DNA from: DATBVX01 sp963695985
GTDB lineage: Bacteria > Pseudomonadota > Gammaproteobacteria > Steroidobacterales > Steroidobacteraceae
DNA: 64,000 nt
Direction of reading: 5' to 3'
Assembly (NCBI GenBank): GCA_963695985.1
Contig: CAVOIC010000011.1
Location: forward strand, 186,001-250,000
Shown here: positions 42,762 through 53,100 of the stretch, in pieces
How the letters are laid out: every line of letters starts with the position of its first letter
Position numbering within the stretch: position 1 is the stretch's first letter
Notes under the pieces: model-generated
What the model was told of the DNA's origin: nothing
The model's input: only the letters and a program-made list of their open reading frames with translations
Database searches by the model: none
Position numbers and translations under genes: made by a program

Positions 42762-43232
42762 TCAGCGGCCCGCCTGTGCCTCGCCGCACACCGTGTCCAT
42801 GTCTTTCTTCGAGCTAATGCGTGCTTCGTCGATTTCCTGCGAGGTGAGGTACTGACGCTCACCGTTCTTGTCCATGCGGTAGAGCTTCTGCGACTCGATG
42901 GCCACGCGGTAGCGCTCCTTCGCTTCCTTGCACTGATCTGCGCGCGTCTTGGTGACGTCGTTCTGCACCGCCTTCGAGGCGTTCTGATCGGCTTGCTGCT
43001 TCGACTCCTGTGTCGCTTCCTTGGCACGCTGCTCGGCTTCCGATTGCGTGCGCGTCGCAACGGTGTCGGGATTGGTAGAGTGAGAGACGATGCCGACCCG
43101 CTGGGCCTGATCGGATTCCGGATGGTCGCTGTAGTGCACGCGTCCCTGTGCATCGGTCCAACGGTAAACATCGGCCGAGGCCGTCGCGGCGAGACCGACG
43201 AGCATCAAACCCCAGGCCATTCGCTTGAGCAT
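42762..43232 (-). CDS. DUF4124 domain-containing exported protein
   Basis: A 156-residue protein with a signal peptide (MAWGLMLVGLAATASA) followed by VYRWTDAQGRVHYSDHPE, the DUF4124 hallmark, and a long charged helical part rich in Gln/Lys (residues 60-120). Such proteins are periplasmic and of unknown function. It lies downstream of glnK on the same strand (36-base gap); the linkage may be accidental. Confidence 0.85.
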   Translation of the reverse strand: MLKRMAWGLMLVGLAATASADVYRWTDAQGRVHYSDHPESDQAQRVGIVSHSTNPDTVATRTQSEAEQRAKEATQESKQQADQNASKAVQNDVTKTRADQCKEAKERYRVAIESQKLYRMDKNGERQYLTSQEIDEARISSKKDMDTVCGEAQAGR

Positions 43233-43268
43233 TTTCTCCTCCGCCCGGGTCGCGGCACGCTGCGCCCG

Positions 43269-43607
43269 CTAGAGCGCGTTGGCGTCCGTTTCCCCGGTTC
43301 GTATACGCACCGCGTGACCCAGGTCCATCACGAAGATCTTGCCATCACCAATCTTCCCCGTGCGCGCCACGGTGGTGATCGATTCCAGAACCTGTTCAAC
43401 TCGGTCATCCGGCACCGCGAGCTCGATTTTCACCTTGGGCAGAAAATCGACCACGTACTCGGCACCGCGGTAAAGCTCAGTGTGGCCTTTCTGCCGTCCG
43501 AAACCTTTGACCTCGGTCACAGTGATTCCCTGAATGCCTATTTCCGCAAGGCTTTGGCGCACATCGTCGAGTTTGAATGGCTTGATGATCGCTGTGACCA
43601 GCTTCAT
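43269..43607 (-). CDS. glnK: PII nitrogen regulatory protein (GlnK type)
   Basis: A 112-residue PII protein. T-loop RQKGHTELYRGAEYVV with the uridylylation Tyr51, B-loop TGKIGDGKIFV and C-terminal RIRTGETDANAL are all intact. It senses 2-oxoglutarate and ATP/ADP and blocks AmtB when nitrogen is plentiful. It lies downstream of amtB; a second PII gene lies upstream of amtB, giving a PII-AmtB-PII order. Confidence 0.95.
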   Translation of the reverse strand: MKLVTAIIKPFKLDDVRQSLAEIGIQGITVTEVKGFGRQKGHTELYRGAEYVVDFLPKVKIELAVPDDRVEQVLESITTVARTGKIGDGKIFVMDLGHAVRIRTGETDANAL

Positions 43608-43678
43608 GAATTGACCTCGGTGAGTGGCGCCGGTGCTACTTCACACTTTGCGGTGCCGCAGTTTAACAGTGGAAGGGA

Positions 43679-43706
43679 GCCCTGCCGCCCGCAGGGGCGG
43701 CAGGGC
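43679..43706 (-). terminator. Perfect 12-bp GC hairpin between amtB and glnK
   Basis: GCCCTGCCGCCC, loop GCAG, GGGCGGCAGGGC. Very stable, but no T-run follows on either strand, so it could be a weak or Rho-assisted terminator, or an RNA-stability element setting the ratio of amtB to glnK transcript. Confidence 0.5.
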
Positions 43707-43732
43707 CGTCAAAGTTACGAGATATCAAGAGG

Positions 43733-45289
43733 TTAGCTCGTGTAGGCGCGCTCGCCATGCGCCGTGATGTCGAGCCCCTCACGCTCTTCTTCTTCGCTGA
43801 CGCGAAGCCCCATCACGAGCTTCACCAGCCAGAAGCCCACGAAAGCGACCGCAGCCGTCCAGACGATGACGAGTCCCACGGCCTTGGCCTGGATCAGGAA
43901 CTGCGGCCAGATGCCGGGATACCCGACTTTGACCGTCACCCAGTCCGTCACCAGACCGGGTCCGCCGAGGTCCGGGGAGTTGAAGATTCCGGTGAGCAGC
44001 GCTCCCAAGGTCCCGCCTACGGCGTGGACGCCGAAGACATCGAGCGAATCATCAGCCTTGATGAGCTTCTTGAGTCCGGTAACACCCCAAAAGCACACGA
44101 CACCCGCGGCGAGCCCGATGACGAATGCGCCCGGGATTCCGACGTTGCCCGCGGCTGGTGTAATCGCGACGAGGCCCGCGACGGCGCCCGAGGCCGCGCC
44201 GAGCATCGACGGCTTACCCTTGATCATCCACTCCGCGAACATCCACGAGAGCACCGCGCACGCGGTGGCGAGGTAGGTATTCATGAAGGCAAGCGAAGCA
44301 GAGCCGTTGGCTTCGAGCGCAGAACCGGCGTTGAACCCGAACCAGCCGAACCACAGGAGCGATGCCCCCACCATGGTGAGCGTGAGGTTGTGAGGCGCCA
44401 TCGCTTCGCGTCCCAGCCCTATGCGCTTGCCGAGCACGAAAGCTCCTACGAGGCCGGCGACGCCGGAATTGATGTGCACCACGGTGCCGCCCGCGAAGTC
44501 GAGCGCACCCCATTGCCAGAGGAGGCCCGCGGTCGCATTCGTGGCATCGACGACGTCCGGCGAGGTGTAAGCATCGGGCCCTGCCCAGAACCACACCATG
44601 TGCGCGACCGGGCAGTAGCTGAAAGTAAACCAGATCACCATGAACAGCAGGATCGCCGAAAACTTGATGCGCTCGACCAGCGAACCCAGGATCAGGCAGC
44701 AGGTGATCGCGGCGAAGGTGGCCTGGAACGCGACGAACACCAGTTCGTACATCGGTGTTCCTTTACTGAAGGTCGCGCCGAGCGACAGTCCCGTTTGCCA
44801 GTCGAAGGTGCCCTTGAGGAACAGGCGACTGAGGCCGCCGATGTACGGGTTGCCCGTGGTGAAGGCGAGCGAGTAGCCGTACACGCACCACAACACCGTG
44901 ATCAAAGAGAAGCTGACAAAGACCTGCATCAGAACCGAGAGCATGTTCTTGGTCCGCACCAGCCCGCCGTAGAAGAGGGCAAGTGCGGGAACCGACATGA
45001 GCAGCACGAGTGCGGTCGAGGTCAGCATCCATGCGGTATCGCCCTTGTTGGGGGTCGGCGGCGGCGCGGCAGTGGCCGCGTCCTGGGCAAAACCGAGCGC
45101 CGGCAGCAACAGAACGGCCAGCGCCACAAGCACCGGCAGGGTGAACCAGCGCGACGTGTCGCGGACTACCCGCTTCAGACCGGGCCTGAAGAGCGCTGCG
45201 CCGGCAATCGCGGCCAGCGCCAGACCGCCGACGGCCAGCCACAGGGCTGCCGGGAGTCCATGGAGGGAAGGGTCGGTTAGGTATTGCAC
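43733..45289 (-). CDS. amtB: Ammonium transporter AmtB
   Basis: A 518-residue ammonium channel with about 11 core helices plus an extended N-terminus carrying an additional hydrophobic segment and a cleavable-looking AQDAATAAPPPTPNKGDTAW region. DFAGGTVVHINSGVAGLVGA contains the first pore His and FGVHAVGGTLGALLTGIF the second. The C-terminal tail (LRVSEEEEREGLDITAHGER) is the PII-contacting segment. It is flanked by two PII genes and starts 25 bases after the upstream one. Confidence 0.95.
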   Translation of the reverse strand: MQYLTDPSLHGLPAALWLAVGGLALAAIAGAALFRPGLKRVVRDTSRWFTLPVLVALAVLLLPALGFAQDAATAAPPPTPNKGDTAWMLTSTALVLLMSVPALALFYGGLVRTKNMLSVLMQVFVSFSLITVLWCVYGYSLAFTTGNPYIGGLSRLFLKGTFDWQTGLSLGATFSKGTPMYELVFVAFQATFAAITCCLILGSLVERIKFSAILLFMVIWFTFSYCPVAHMVWFWAGPDAYTSPDVVDATNATAGLLWQWGALDFAGGTVVHINSGVAGLVGAFVLGKRIGLGREAMAPHNLTLTMVGASLLWFGWFGFNAGSALEANGSASLAFMNTYLATACAVLSWMFAEWMIKGKPSMLGAASGAVAGLVAITPAAGNVGIPGAFVIGLAAGVVCFWGVTGLKKLIKADDSLDVFGVHAVGGTLGALLTGIFNSPDLGGPGLVTDWVTVKVGYPGIWPQFLIQAKAVGLVIVWTAAVAFVGFWLVKLVMGLRVSEEEEREGLDITAHGERAYTS

Positions 45290-45314
45290 GGTTGCTCCTC
45301 GTTTGCCGGTTCAG

Positions 45315-45650
45315 TCATATGGCTGCTGCGCCGATCTCGCTGGTGCGAATGCGCACGACCTGCACGAGATCCAGCACGAAAATCTTCCCGTCGCCCTTCT
45401 GGCCGGTGCGCGCGACGTTGCCGATCGCTTCGATCACTGGCTCGAGCACTGCGTCATCGACCGCCACCTCGATCTTGGTGCGCGGTGCAAGATCGATGGC
45501 GTATTCCGCGGACCGATAGAACTCACGCGCAGGCTGTTGTGCGAGCCCGAGCACATCCGTGACGGTCAGTCCCTGCAGTCCCAGGTCGGCGATCGCGCGC
45601 CGCACGTCGTCGAGCTTGAATGGCCTGATGATCGCCGCCACGAGCTTCAT
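45315..45650 (-). CDS. PII-like nitrogen regulatory protein with altered T-loop
   Basis: A 111-residue PII family protein. The core (MKLVAAIIRPFKLDDVRRAI, VARTGQKGDGKIFVLDL) is normal, but the T-loop reads GLAQQPAREFYRSAEYAIDL, one residue shorter than GlnK, with the basic KGH replaced. The Tyr equivalent to Tyr51 remains (Tyr50). It is first in the operon before amtB, behind a sigma-54-like promoter. ATG 45650 matches the family start. Whether it is still uridylylated is unknown. Confidence 0.9.
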   Translation of the reverse strand: MKLVAAIIRPFKLDDVRRAIADLGLQGLTVTDVLGLAQQPAREFYRSAEYAIDLAPRTKIEVAVDDAVLEPVIEAIGNVARTGQKGDGKIFVLDLVQVVRIRTSEIGAAAI

Positions 45651-45727
45651 GAGTTTCTGTGCAGTCCCGCGCAATTGGGCGCGGTGCGGATACCCCCTGA
45701 GCGCACTAAGCTGCGCGCAGCTCACAA

Positions 45728-45743
45728 TGCAGCTTCTATGCCA
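45728..45743 (-). promoter_or_regulatory. Sigma-54 (-24/-12) promoter for the PII-amtB-PII operon
   Basis: Minus strand TGGCATAGAAGCTGCA: the GG and GC pairs are 12 bases apart and the site differs little from TGGCAC-N5-TTGC. It lies 78 bases before the PII start. A 14-bp palindrome (AGCTGCGCGCAGCT, 45709-45722) lies near the predicted start site. NtrC control is implied by the operon's role. The rest of the 277-base gap to ubiK shows nothing else. Confidence 0.6.
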
Positions 45744-45927
45744 CGGAATTGACCGTCGCTCGGGGGTTGCCGAATCAGTCGCTTACTGACGGGAGAGCGT
45801 GCGTCGAGCGCCGCTCGCACCGTTTTGGCGCGCGGAAACGGACCACATGCATTCATCGGGAGCAGGGACTTGACGGGCGGCAGGCGGATTTTGATGCTGG
45901 GTGCCTGACCGGCATCAAGGCAGAGCA

Positions 45928-46188
45928 ATGGACCCGAAAATTATCGACGACCTGGCGCGGCGCCTCGCTGGAGCGGTGCCGGAGAGTCTGCAGGCGCTCA
46001 AGCGCGATCTCGAAACGAACTTCAAGTCCGTGTTGCAGTCGGGCCTGGCGCGACTGGACCTGGTGACCCGCAGCGAGTTCGACGCGCAGGCCGGAGTCCT
46101 GCGGCGCACGCGTGAAATGATCGAGGCGCTCGAGGCCCGCATCCGCGAGCTCGAAGGACAAGCTCCACCCCCCGACGCACCGCGCTGA
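45928..46188 (+). CDS. ubiK: UbiK, ubiquinone biosynthesis accessory factor (YqiC family)
   Basis: An 86-residue protein: MDPKIIDDLARRLAGAVPES, an amphipathic N-terminal helix, then LVTRSEFDAQAGVLRRTREM and a C-terminal coiled coil EALEARIRELE. This is the BMFP/UbiK family that helps assemble the ubiquinone-making complex on membranes. ATG 45928 is preferred to a GTG nine codons upstream. It precedes comM, its frequent neighbour. Confidence 0.88.
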   Translation: MDPKIIDDLARRLAGAVPESLQALKRDLETNFKSVLQSGLARLDLVTRSEFDAQAGVLRRTREMIEALEARIRELEGQAPPPDAPR

Positions 46189-46215
46189 AGGCCGCGTGTC
46201 CAGGGAGGGACGCGC

Positions 46216-47731
<1,516 letters not shown>

Positions 47732-47796
47732 GTCGCGCGCAGCGTGCGCTACACTGGCGCGCGCCTGGGCCAGGGAACGTCAAAGAGGTATTCGAC

Positions 47797-48375
47797 ATGC
47801 GACACGTACTCACCGCGCTCGTGATGGCCGGTAGTCTATGGATCACGGCCGGACGAGCGGATGAACTCTCCGACCAGAAGCGCGCGGACATCAAGGCCCT
47901 GCTGAAAGCCGCGGGCGGCGTCGCGTCCGCGAATGAAATGGTCGGCCCCGTGACCGACCAGGTGCTGCAGACGGTTAAGAGCGCGCGCCCAGATCTGCAG
48001 CAGGACGTGCTCGACAACATTCGCAAGACCATCACCGAAACCATCAGGGAGGCAATCGAAGCGCAGGGCGGCCTGCTCGATCAGTTAGTGCCCGTGTATC
48101 ACGCGCACCTGTCCCAGGCCGAGGTCAAGGAGTTGATTGCCTTCTATACCAGCCCGATTGGCAGGAAATTCGCCGCCGAGCAGCCGAAGATCAGCCGCGA
48201 GGCATACGATGTCGGAGTGCAGTGGGGGAGGAGTCTCGGGCCGGTCGTGCGCCAGCGTGTCGAGGCAGTGATCCCGGCGGCGCCGTCAAAGACACCGGCG
48301 CCAGAATCGTCAGCACCGGAATCGCCCAACCCAGAATCGTCGGCGCCGGTACCGGAATCAACGCCGCCTCACTGA
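47797..48375 (+). CDS. DUF2059 domain exported protein
   Basis: A 192-residue protein with signal peptide MRHVLTALVMAGSLWITAGRA. The DUF2059 signature is present: LVPVYHAHLSQAEVKELIAF and YTSPIGRKFAAEQPKISREA. The tail after residue 155 is Pro/Ser/Glu repeats (APESSAPESPNPESSAP), probably disordered. ATG 47797 follows an AGAGG ribosome site. Function unknown; probably periplasmic. Confidence 0.82.
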   Translation: MRHVLTALVMAGSLWITAGRADELSDQKRADIKALLKAAGGVASANEMVGPVTDQVLQTVKSARPDLQQDVLDNIRKTITETIREAIEAQGGLLDQLVPVYHAHLSQAEVKELIAFYTSPIGRKFAAEQPKISREAYDVGVQWGRSLGPVVRQRVEAVIPAAPSKTPAPESSAPESPNPESSAPVPESTPPH

Positions 48376-48396
48376 GCGCGCGGCGCGGGTCAGCTC

Positions 48397-48516
48397 TCAG
48401 CGCGCATGCTCGATCATGTAGTCGACGCCCGCGCGGATCACATCGTCGGACAGATCGACGCGGCCGCCCTTCGGCGGCATCAATCCGCTCTGACCCTGGA
48501 AGCCTTCGATGGAGTG
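48397..48516 (-). pseudogene. Cytochrome c5-type C-terminal remnant
   Basis: Forty codons ending MPPKGGRVDLSDDVIRAGVD YMIEHAR: the methionine-ligand tail of a small c-type cytochrome. An in-frame TAG (48517-48519) and the absence of any CXXCH upstream show the rest is gone. It lies between the DUF2059 gene and the tRNA. Confidence 0.6.
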
Positions 48517-48631
48517 CTAAAAGAGGCGCGCAGTGTAAGCAATTCCCTCCGAGGCCTTAAACCCCTTGAATGGACGGGCAAAGCAGCCAGGGCTATGATG
48601 CGCGCCCTCGCGCGGACTGACTTCTTACGAC

Positions 48632-48708
48632 GCGCTCGTAGCTCAGCTGGATAGAGTACTGCCCTCCGAAGGCAGGGGTCGTGGGTTCGAATCCCGCCGA
48701 GCGCGCCA
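48632..48708 (+). tRNA. tRNA-Arg (anticodon CCG)
   Basis: 77 nt with encoded CCA. Acceptor GCGCTCG/CGAGCGC, D arm GCTC/GAGT, anticodon stem CTGCC/GGCAG around CTCCGAA, T arm GTGGG-TTCGAAT-CCCGC. All stems pair. Confidence 0.96.
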
Positions 48709-48776
48709 CTACAACCCGGCGTCTGCCACTGGCTGCAGCCAGCCGCGGTGTTTGAATAGGCGAATCCGACGCTACC

Positions 48777-50162
48777 TCACTGCAAGTAGCGCGCAATTAG
48801 TGGGTGGATGCATCCGGCGGCTGCCGCGTTGCCGCCGTCCGAGTAATGCACCCCGCTGGCTACGAACAATTCCTCAGCTGAGCTGCGCGCTGTCATGCAC
48901 GCAGTTACGTCGGTGACCGCGATGCCATCCTGTTCGAGCTCAGCGACGAGCCGCACCGTGGCAGTTCGGCTCCTTCCACTGAAGTCCCCGCGAGTTGGCA
49001 GATAGACAACCGCGGGATTGATGTTCGCTGCGCTTGCGGCCCGAACAAGTTCCTGGATCAACCTGCGGTTCAGCGAAATGATGGCGCTTTCCGTGGTTGA
49101 CGGGGTTCTCGACGGAAGCGCCGGGAATCGTGCTGCGAGGTAGCTGAAGATATAGGAGTGGCGCAGCGCGTGGGGGCGCCATTCGTTCGGGGAGAACTCG
49201 ATATCGTCGTCCAAGAGGGGCAGATCAAGAATCGAGGCGGCGTTGAACATCCGCTCCGGCGTGGCATTTGGCACGTTCAACAACTCGAGCTCATCGCCGC
49301 GCAGAATATACCTCGCCTTCGAAAGCGGAATCGTCCCGTTCCGCTTCAGGAACGGATAGACGTTGGCAGCCCGGGCAAGGTCGTCGTGGATGAACACGAG
49401 TATCGCGACACGTGGCCGCCATGGGATGCCTTCTTTCCTGAATCGCAACAGCGCCTGGTCGATGCCGTAGCCGTTTACGCCGAAATTGAGCACCTGGGAA
49501 TTTGGAGTCAGCTGTTCCAGATGGCGTTGCAGCGATGCGTCGAACCCGACTTCGTCCGAGAAAGCAAAGGAGTCGCCGAGCAAAGCAATCCGATTGGTCA
49601 CGTCAGTGGCCGCAAAGCGCACATCAGAGGTGCGACTGCGCAGGCCTTCTGCGCTGCTGGCGTAAAGGCCATCGGCCCTCTTGCGATTCGGCCCAACGGT
49701 CCAGCCGAGCACGGAATCCTCAACATAGAAGGCGTCACCACTGCGATGTTGCTGCAGTCTCGCCAGGTTTTCGCGTGCCAGGGCACGCCAGTCATACGGC
49801 AGCAGGACGGTCGAGCCGATGCGCGCGCCACGGGGATCCGGCTTGGCCAGGACCCTGAGAGCAGCTTCCGCGAAGCCAAGACACAGCATCACCGAAACGG
49901 CGACCATGACGGCCGGTAGCCAGAAGCCCGTTCGCCTGTCTGCCGCGGACAGGCGGTAGGCCAGCAACAACAATACGCACGATAGCGGGATGGCGAGGGC
50001 TGCGGCGATGATCAGCCAGCGAGTGGGACGCGTATGAAAGCTGGGGCCCCACTCCCCGGCGCCGCGCGCGGAGATGAACGCCAACGCTGCGAGCGCCGCG
50101 GATAGCAGATACAGGCCAGCAATCGTGAGAAGCTCAGGCGCTCGACTCGGCATCCGGGTCAT
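48777..50162 (-). CDS. Membrane-anchored SGNH-type hydrolase/transferase-like protein
   Basis: A 461-residue protein. Three N-terminal hydrophobic segments (within residues 11-30, 48-68 and 80-105) anchor it; the remainder is outside. The SGNH block I is IALLGDSFAFSDE with the Ser nucleophile; NFGVNGYGIDQAL fits the block with the Gly/Asn; near the C-terminus ASGVHYSDGGNAAAA supplies a His and Asp in a variant final block. Such proteins modify or de-acylate exported glycans, as in polysaccharide O-acetylation systems. It begins 10 bases after carB, so it belongs to the carA-carB operon. No substrate can be assigned. Confidence 0.75.
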   Translation of the reverse strand: MTRMPSRAPELLTIAGLYLLSAALAALAFISARGAGEWGPSFHTRPTRWLIIAAALAIPLSCVLLLLAYRLSAADRRTGFWLPAVMVAVSVMLCLGFAEAALRVLAKPDPRGARIGSTVLLPYDWRALARENLARLQQHRSGDAFYVEDSVLGWTVGPNRKRADGLYASSAEGLRSRTSDVRFAATDVTNRIALLGDSFAFSDEVGFDASLQRHLEQLTPNSQVLNFGVNGYGIDQALLRFRKEGIPWRPRVAILVFIHDDLARAANVYPFLKRNGTIPLSKARYILRGDELELLNVPNATPERMFNAASILDLPLLDDDIEFSPNEWRPHALRHSYIFSYLAARFPALPSRTPSTTESAIISLNRRLIQELVRAASAANINPAVVYLPTRGDFSGRSRTATVRLVAELEQDGIAVTDVTACMTARSSAEELFVASGVHYSDGGNAAAAGCIHPLIARYLQ

Positions 50163-50171
50163 TGATCCGAC

Positions 50172-53100
50172 TCACGCCATACTTCTGTTCACCAGTTCCG
50201 ACCATGGCCGCGGTTCGAGCGTGTCAACCGGCGTACAGCGCAGCGCCTCGATCACGGCGCGCGCCAGCTGCAGGTCCGTGAGCAGCGGGATGCCCGCATC
50301 GATTGCCACTCGCCGGATGAAATAGCCATCCGGACGACCCTGCTGGTCGTACTCTCGTGGAATATTGATCACCAGGTCGACCTCACGCTCTTCTATTAGA
50401 CGGATGATGCTCGCCTCGTCTTCCGGCCCCTTGCCGACGACTGAACAGGGGATGCCGACTTCACTCAGCATCGTGGCAGTGCCCTGGGTTGCGTAGATGG
50501 GCAATCCCAGCGACTCACGAATCACCCGCGCCTCATCGCTGAACGCGTATTTCTCCGAAATGGGCCCGAGCGACAGCAACACGCCGGCGCGCGGGACGCG
50601 GAACCCCGTGGCCAACAGCCCCAGCAACAGTGCTTCGTGCGCATTCGCTCCGATGCACCCCACCTCGCCGGTGCTCGCCATCTCCACACCCAGCAACGGG
50701 TCGGCGCCCACCAGTCGCGCAAAGGAGAACATCGGCACCTTCACACCCACGTAGTCGAGCTCGAGGCTGTTCAGTCGGCACGGCTGCCGCGATCCGAGCA
50801 TCCGGCGCATGGCTTCCGCCGCAAAGTTGTGTCCCAGCACTTTCGAGACAAATGGCAGGCTGCGCGATGCACGCAGATTGCATTCGATGACCTTGACCAC
50901 GTTGTTCCTCGCGAGGAACTGCACGTTGAACGGCCCCGTTATTTCCAGGGCCTGAGCCAGTCTACTGGCGATTTCGCGTACGCGTCGCAACGTGGGCAAA
51001 TACAGCATCTGGGGCGGGAGAAGCAGCGTGGCATCACCGCTGTGGATCCCGGCGTTTTCGATGTGCTCACAGATCGCCCACACCACGAGCTTGCCCGCAT
51101 CCGCCACAGCGTCGATTTCGATTTCCCGCGAATGGGTTTCAAATTTCGATATCACGACCGGGTTGTCCTCGGACACGCGTTTGGCACGGGCCAGAATTCG
51201 CTCGAGTTCGTGATGCTCGTGCGCCACGCTCATCGCTGCGCCGCTCAGGACGTAGCTCGGCCGCACCAGCACCGGGAATCCGCCGACCTGCGCCACCATG
51301 TCGAGCGCATCGGCCACGGCCGTTGCGTGCCGCCACCTCGGCTGCTCGATTCCGAGCTCATCGAGAAGGGCGCTGAACTTCGATCGATCCTCCGCTCGGT
51401 CGATATCGAGCGCACTCGTACCAAGGATCGGAATGCCCACTTCCTGCAAGCGCAGCGCCAGATTGTTGGGAATCTGGCCACCCATGCTGACCACCACGCC
51501 GTCGGGCTTCTCGTACTCGCATAGATCCAGCACCGACTCGAGACTGATCTCGTCGAAGACCAGCCGATCGCAAATGTCGTAATCGGTGCTGACCGTTTCC
51601 GGGTTGTAGTTCAGCATGATCGTTTCATAGCCGAGCGCGGCAGCTGCCTGCACGGCGCTTACGCAGCTCCAGTCGAATTCGACACTTGAGCCGATCCGGT
51701 ACACGCCCGAACCGAGTACCAGCACCTTGCGTCGGGTCGACGGCGCGACGTCAGAGGCCGCCGCGCAATACGTCGAGTAGAGATAGTTGGTCTGTGCGGG
51801 AAACTCCGCCGCTGTCGTATCGATCTGGGCGAAGTGCGGGCGAATCCCATGGTGGGCGCGTGCCGTTCGCGTGGAACCCCGGGGCTGGCCGGTCAGCTCG
51901 TCGACGAACTGGTCTGAGAACCCCATGTGCTTCGCCTGCTTGAGCAACTCCGGTCCGATTGCACACGGCTCATTCACAAGGCGGCTGTAGACGTCGAGCG
52001 CAGTCGCCATCTCATGCAAGAACCACGGATCGATGCGCGTGGCGCGGTGAATCTCCGCAATGCTGAGGCCTGCCCGGATTGCCTTTGCGATGGCGAACAT
52101 CCGGCGTGGTGTCGCGACCTGCAGCTCGCGCTGCAGGTCTGCAAACTCGAACGCCTCGGGATCAAGACCTTTCACCCCGATATCGAGCATGCGCAGGGCT
52201 TTTTGCAGGACCTCGGGGAAGCTGCGCCCGATGGCCATCACTTCGCCCACGCTCTTCATCTCGCTGCCCAGCTCTTTTGCAGAACCACTGAACTTGGTCA
52301 GATCCCAGCGCGGGAACTTGCACACCAGGTAGTCCAGCGCGGGCTCGAAGAAAGCGGTCGTGCACTTGGTAATCCCGTTCTGAATTTGGGGCATCAGATA
52401 GCCCAGGCCGAGTTTCGCGGCCACATACGCCAGCGGATAACCGGTCGCTTTGCTGGCAAGGGCGCTGGAACGTGACAGGCGGGCGTTGATTTCTATGACC
52501 CGGTAATCGCGCGACTGTGGATCCAGCGCGAACTGGATGTTGCACTCACCGACAATCCCGAGATGTCGCGCGCAGCGGATGGCGATGGATCGCAGCAGCT
52601 GATACTCGCTGTCATCGAGCGTTTGCGAAGGTGCGACGACGATCGATTCGCCGGTGTGGATTCCCATCGGATCCACGTTCTCCATGTTGCAGACGGTGAT
52701 GCAGTTGTCAGCACGGTCGCGCACGATCTCGTATTCGATTTCCTTCCAGCCACGCAGGCTTTCTTCGACCAGGAGCTGGGTAGCGCCGCCCGCGAAGGCG
52801 CGACGTAGCGCAGGCTCGAGCGCCTCGGCGTTGTCCACGAGCGCGCTGCCCTTGCCGCCCAACGCGAAACCGGCACGTAGCATTACCGGGAATCCAATCG
52901 CGCGCACAGCGGCGCGTGCCTCCTCGACAGTCGCGCAGGCGACGCTGCGTGCCGTGGCGACTCCGATCTCGCGCAGTCGTTCGACGAACAGGCGCCGATC
53001 CTCCGTATCGCGAATGCTGACGAGCGGTGTACCGAGAACTCGCACCCCGTACCGCTCCAGGGTGCCGCGCCGGTCGAGCTCCAGTCCGCAATTGAGGGCG

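Noticed and set aside
43757..45280. A 507-codon plus-strand frame rich in Arg/Glu/His
   Set aside because: It is the antisense shadow of amtB, whose motifs are all intact.
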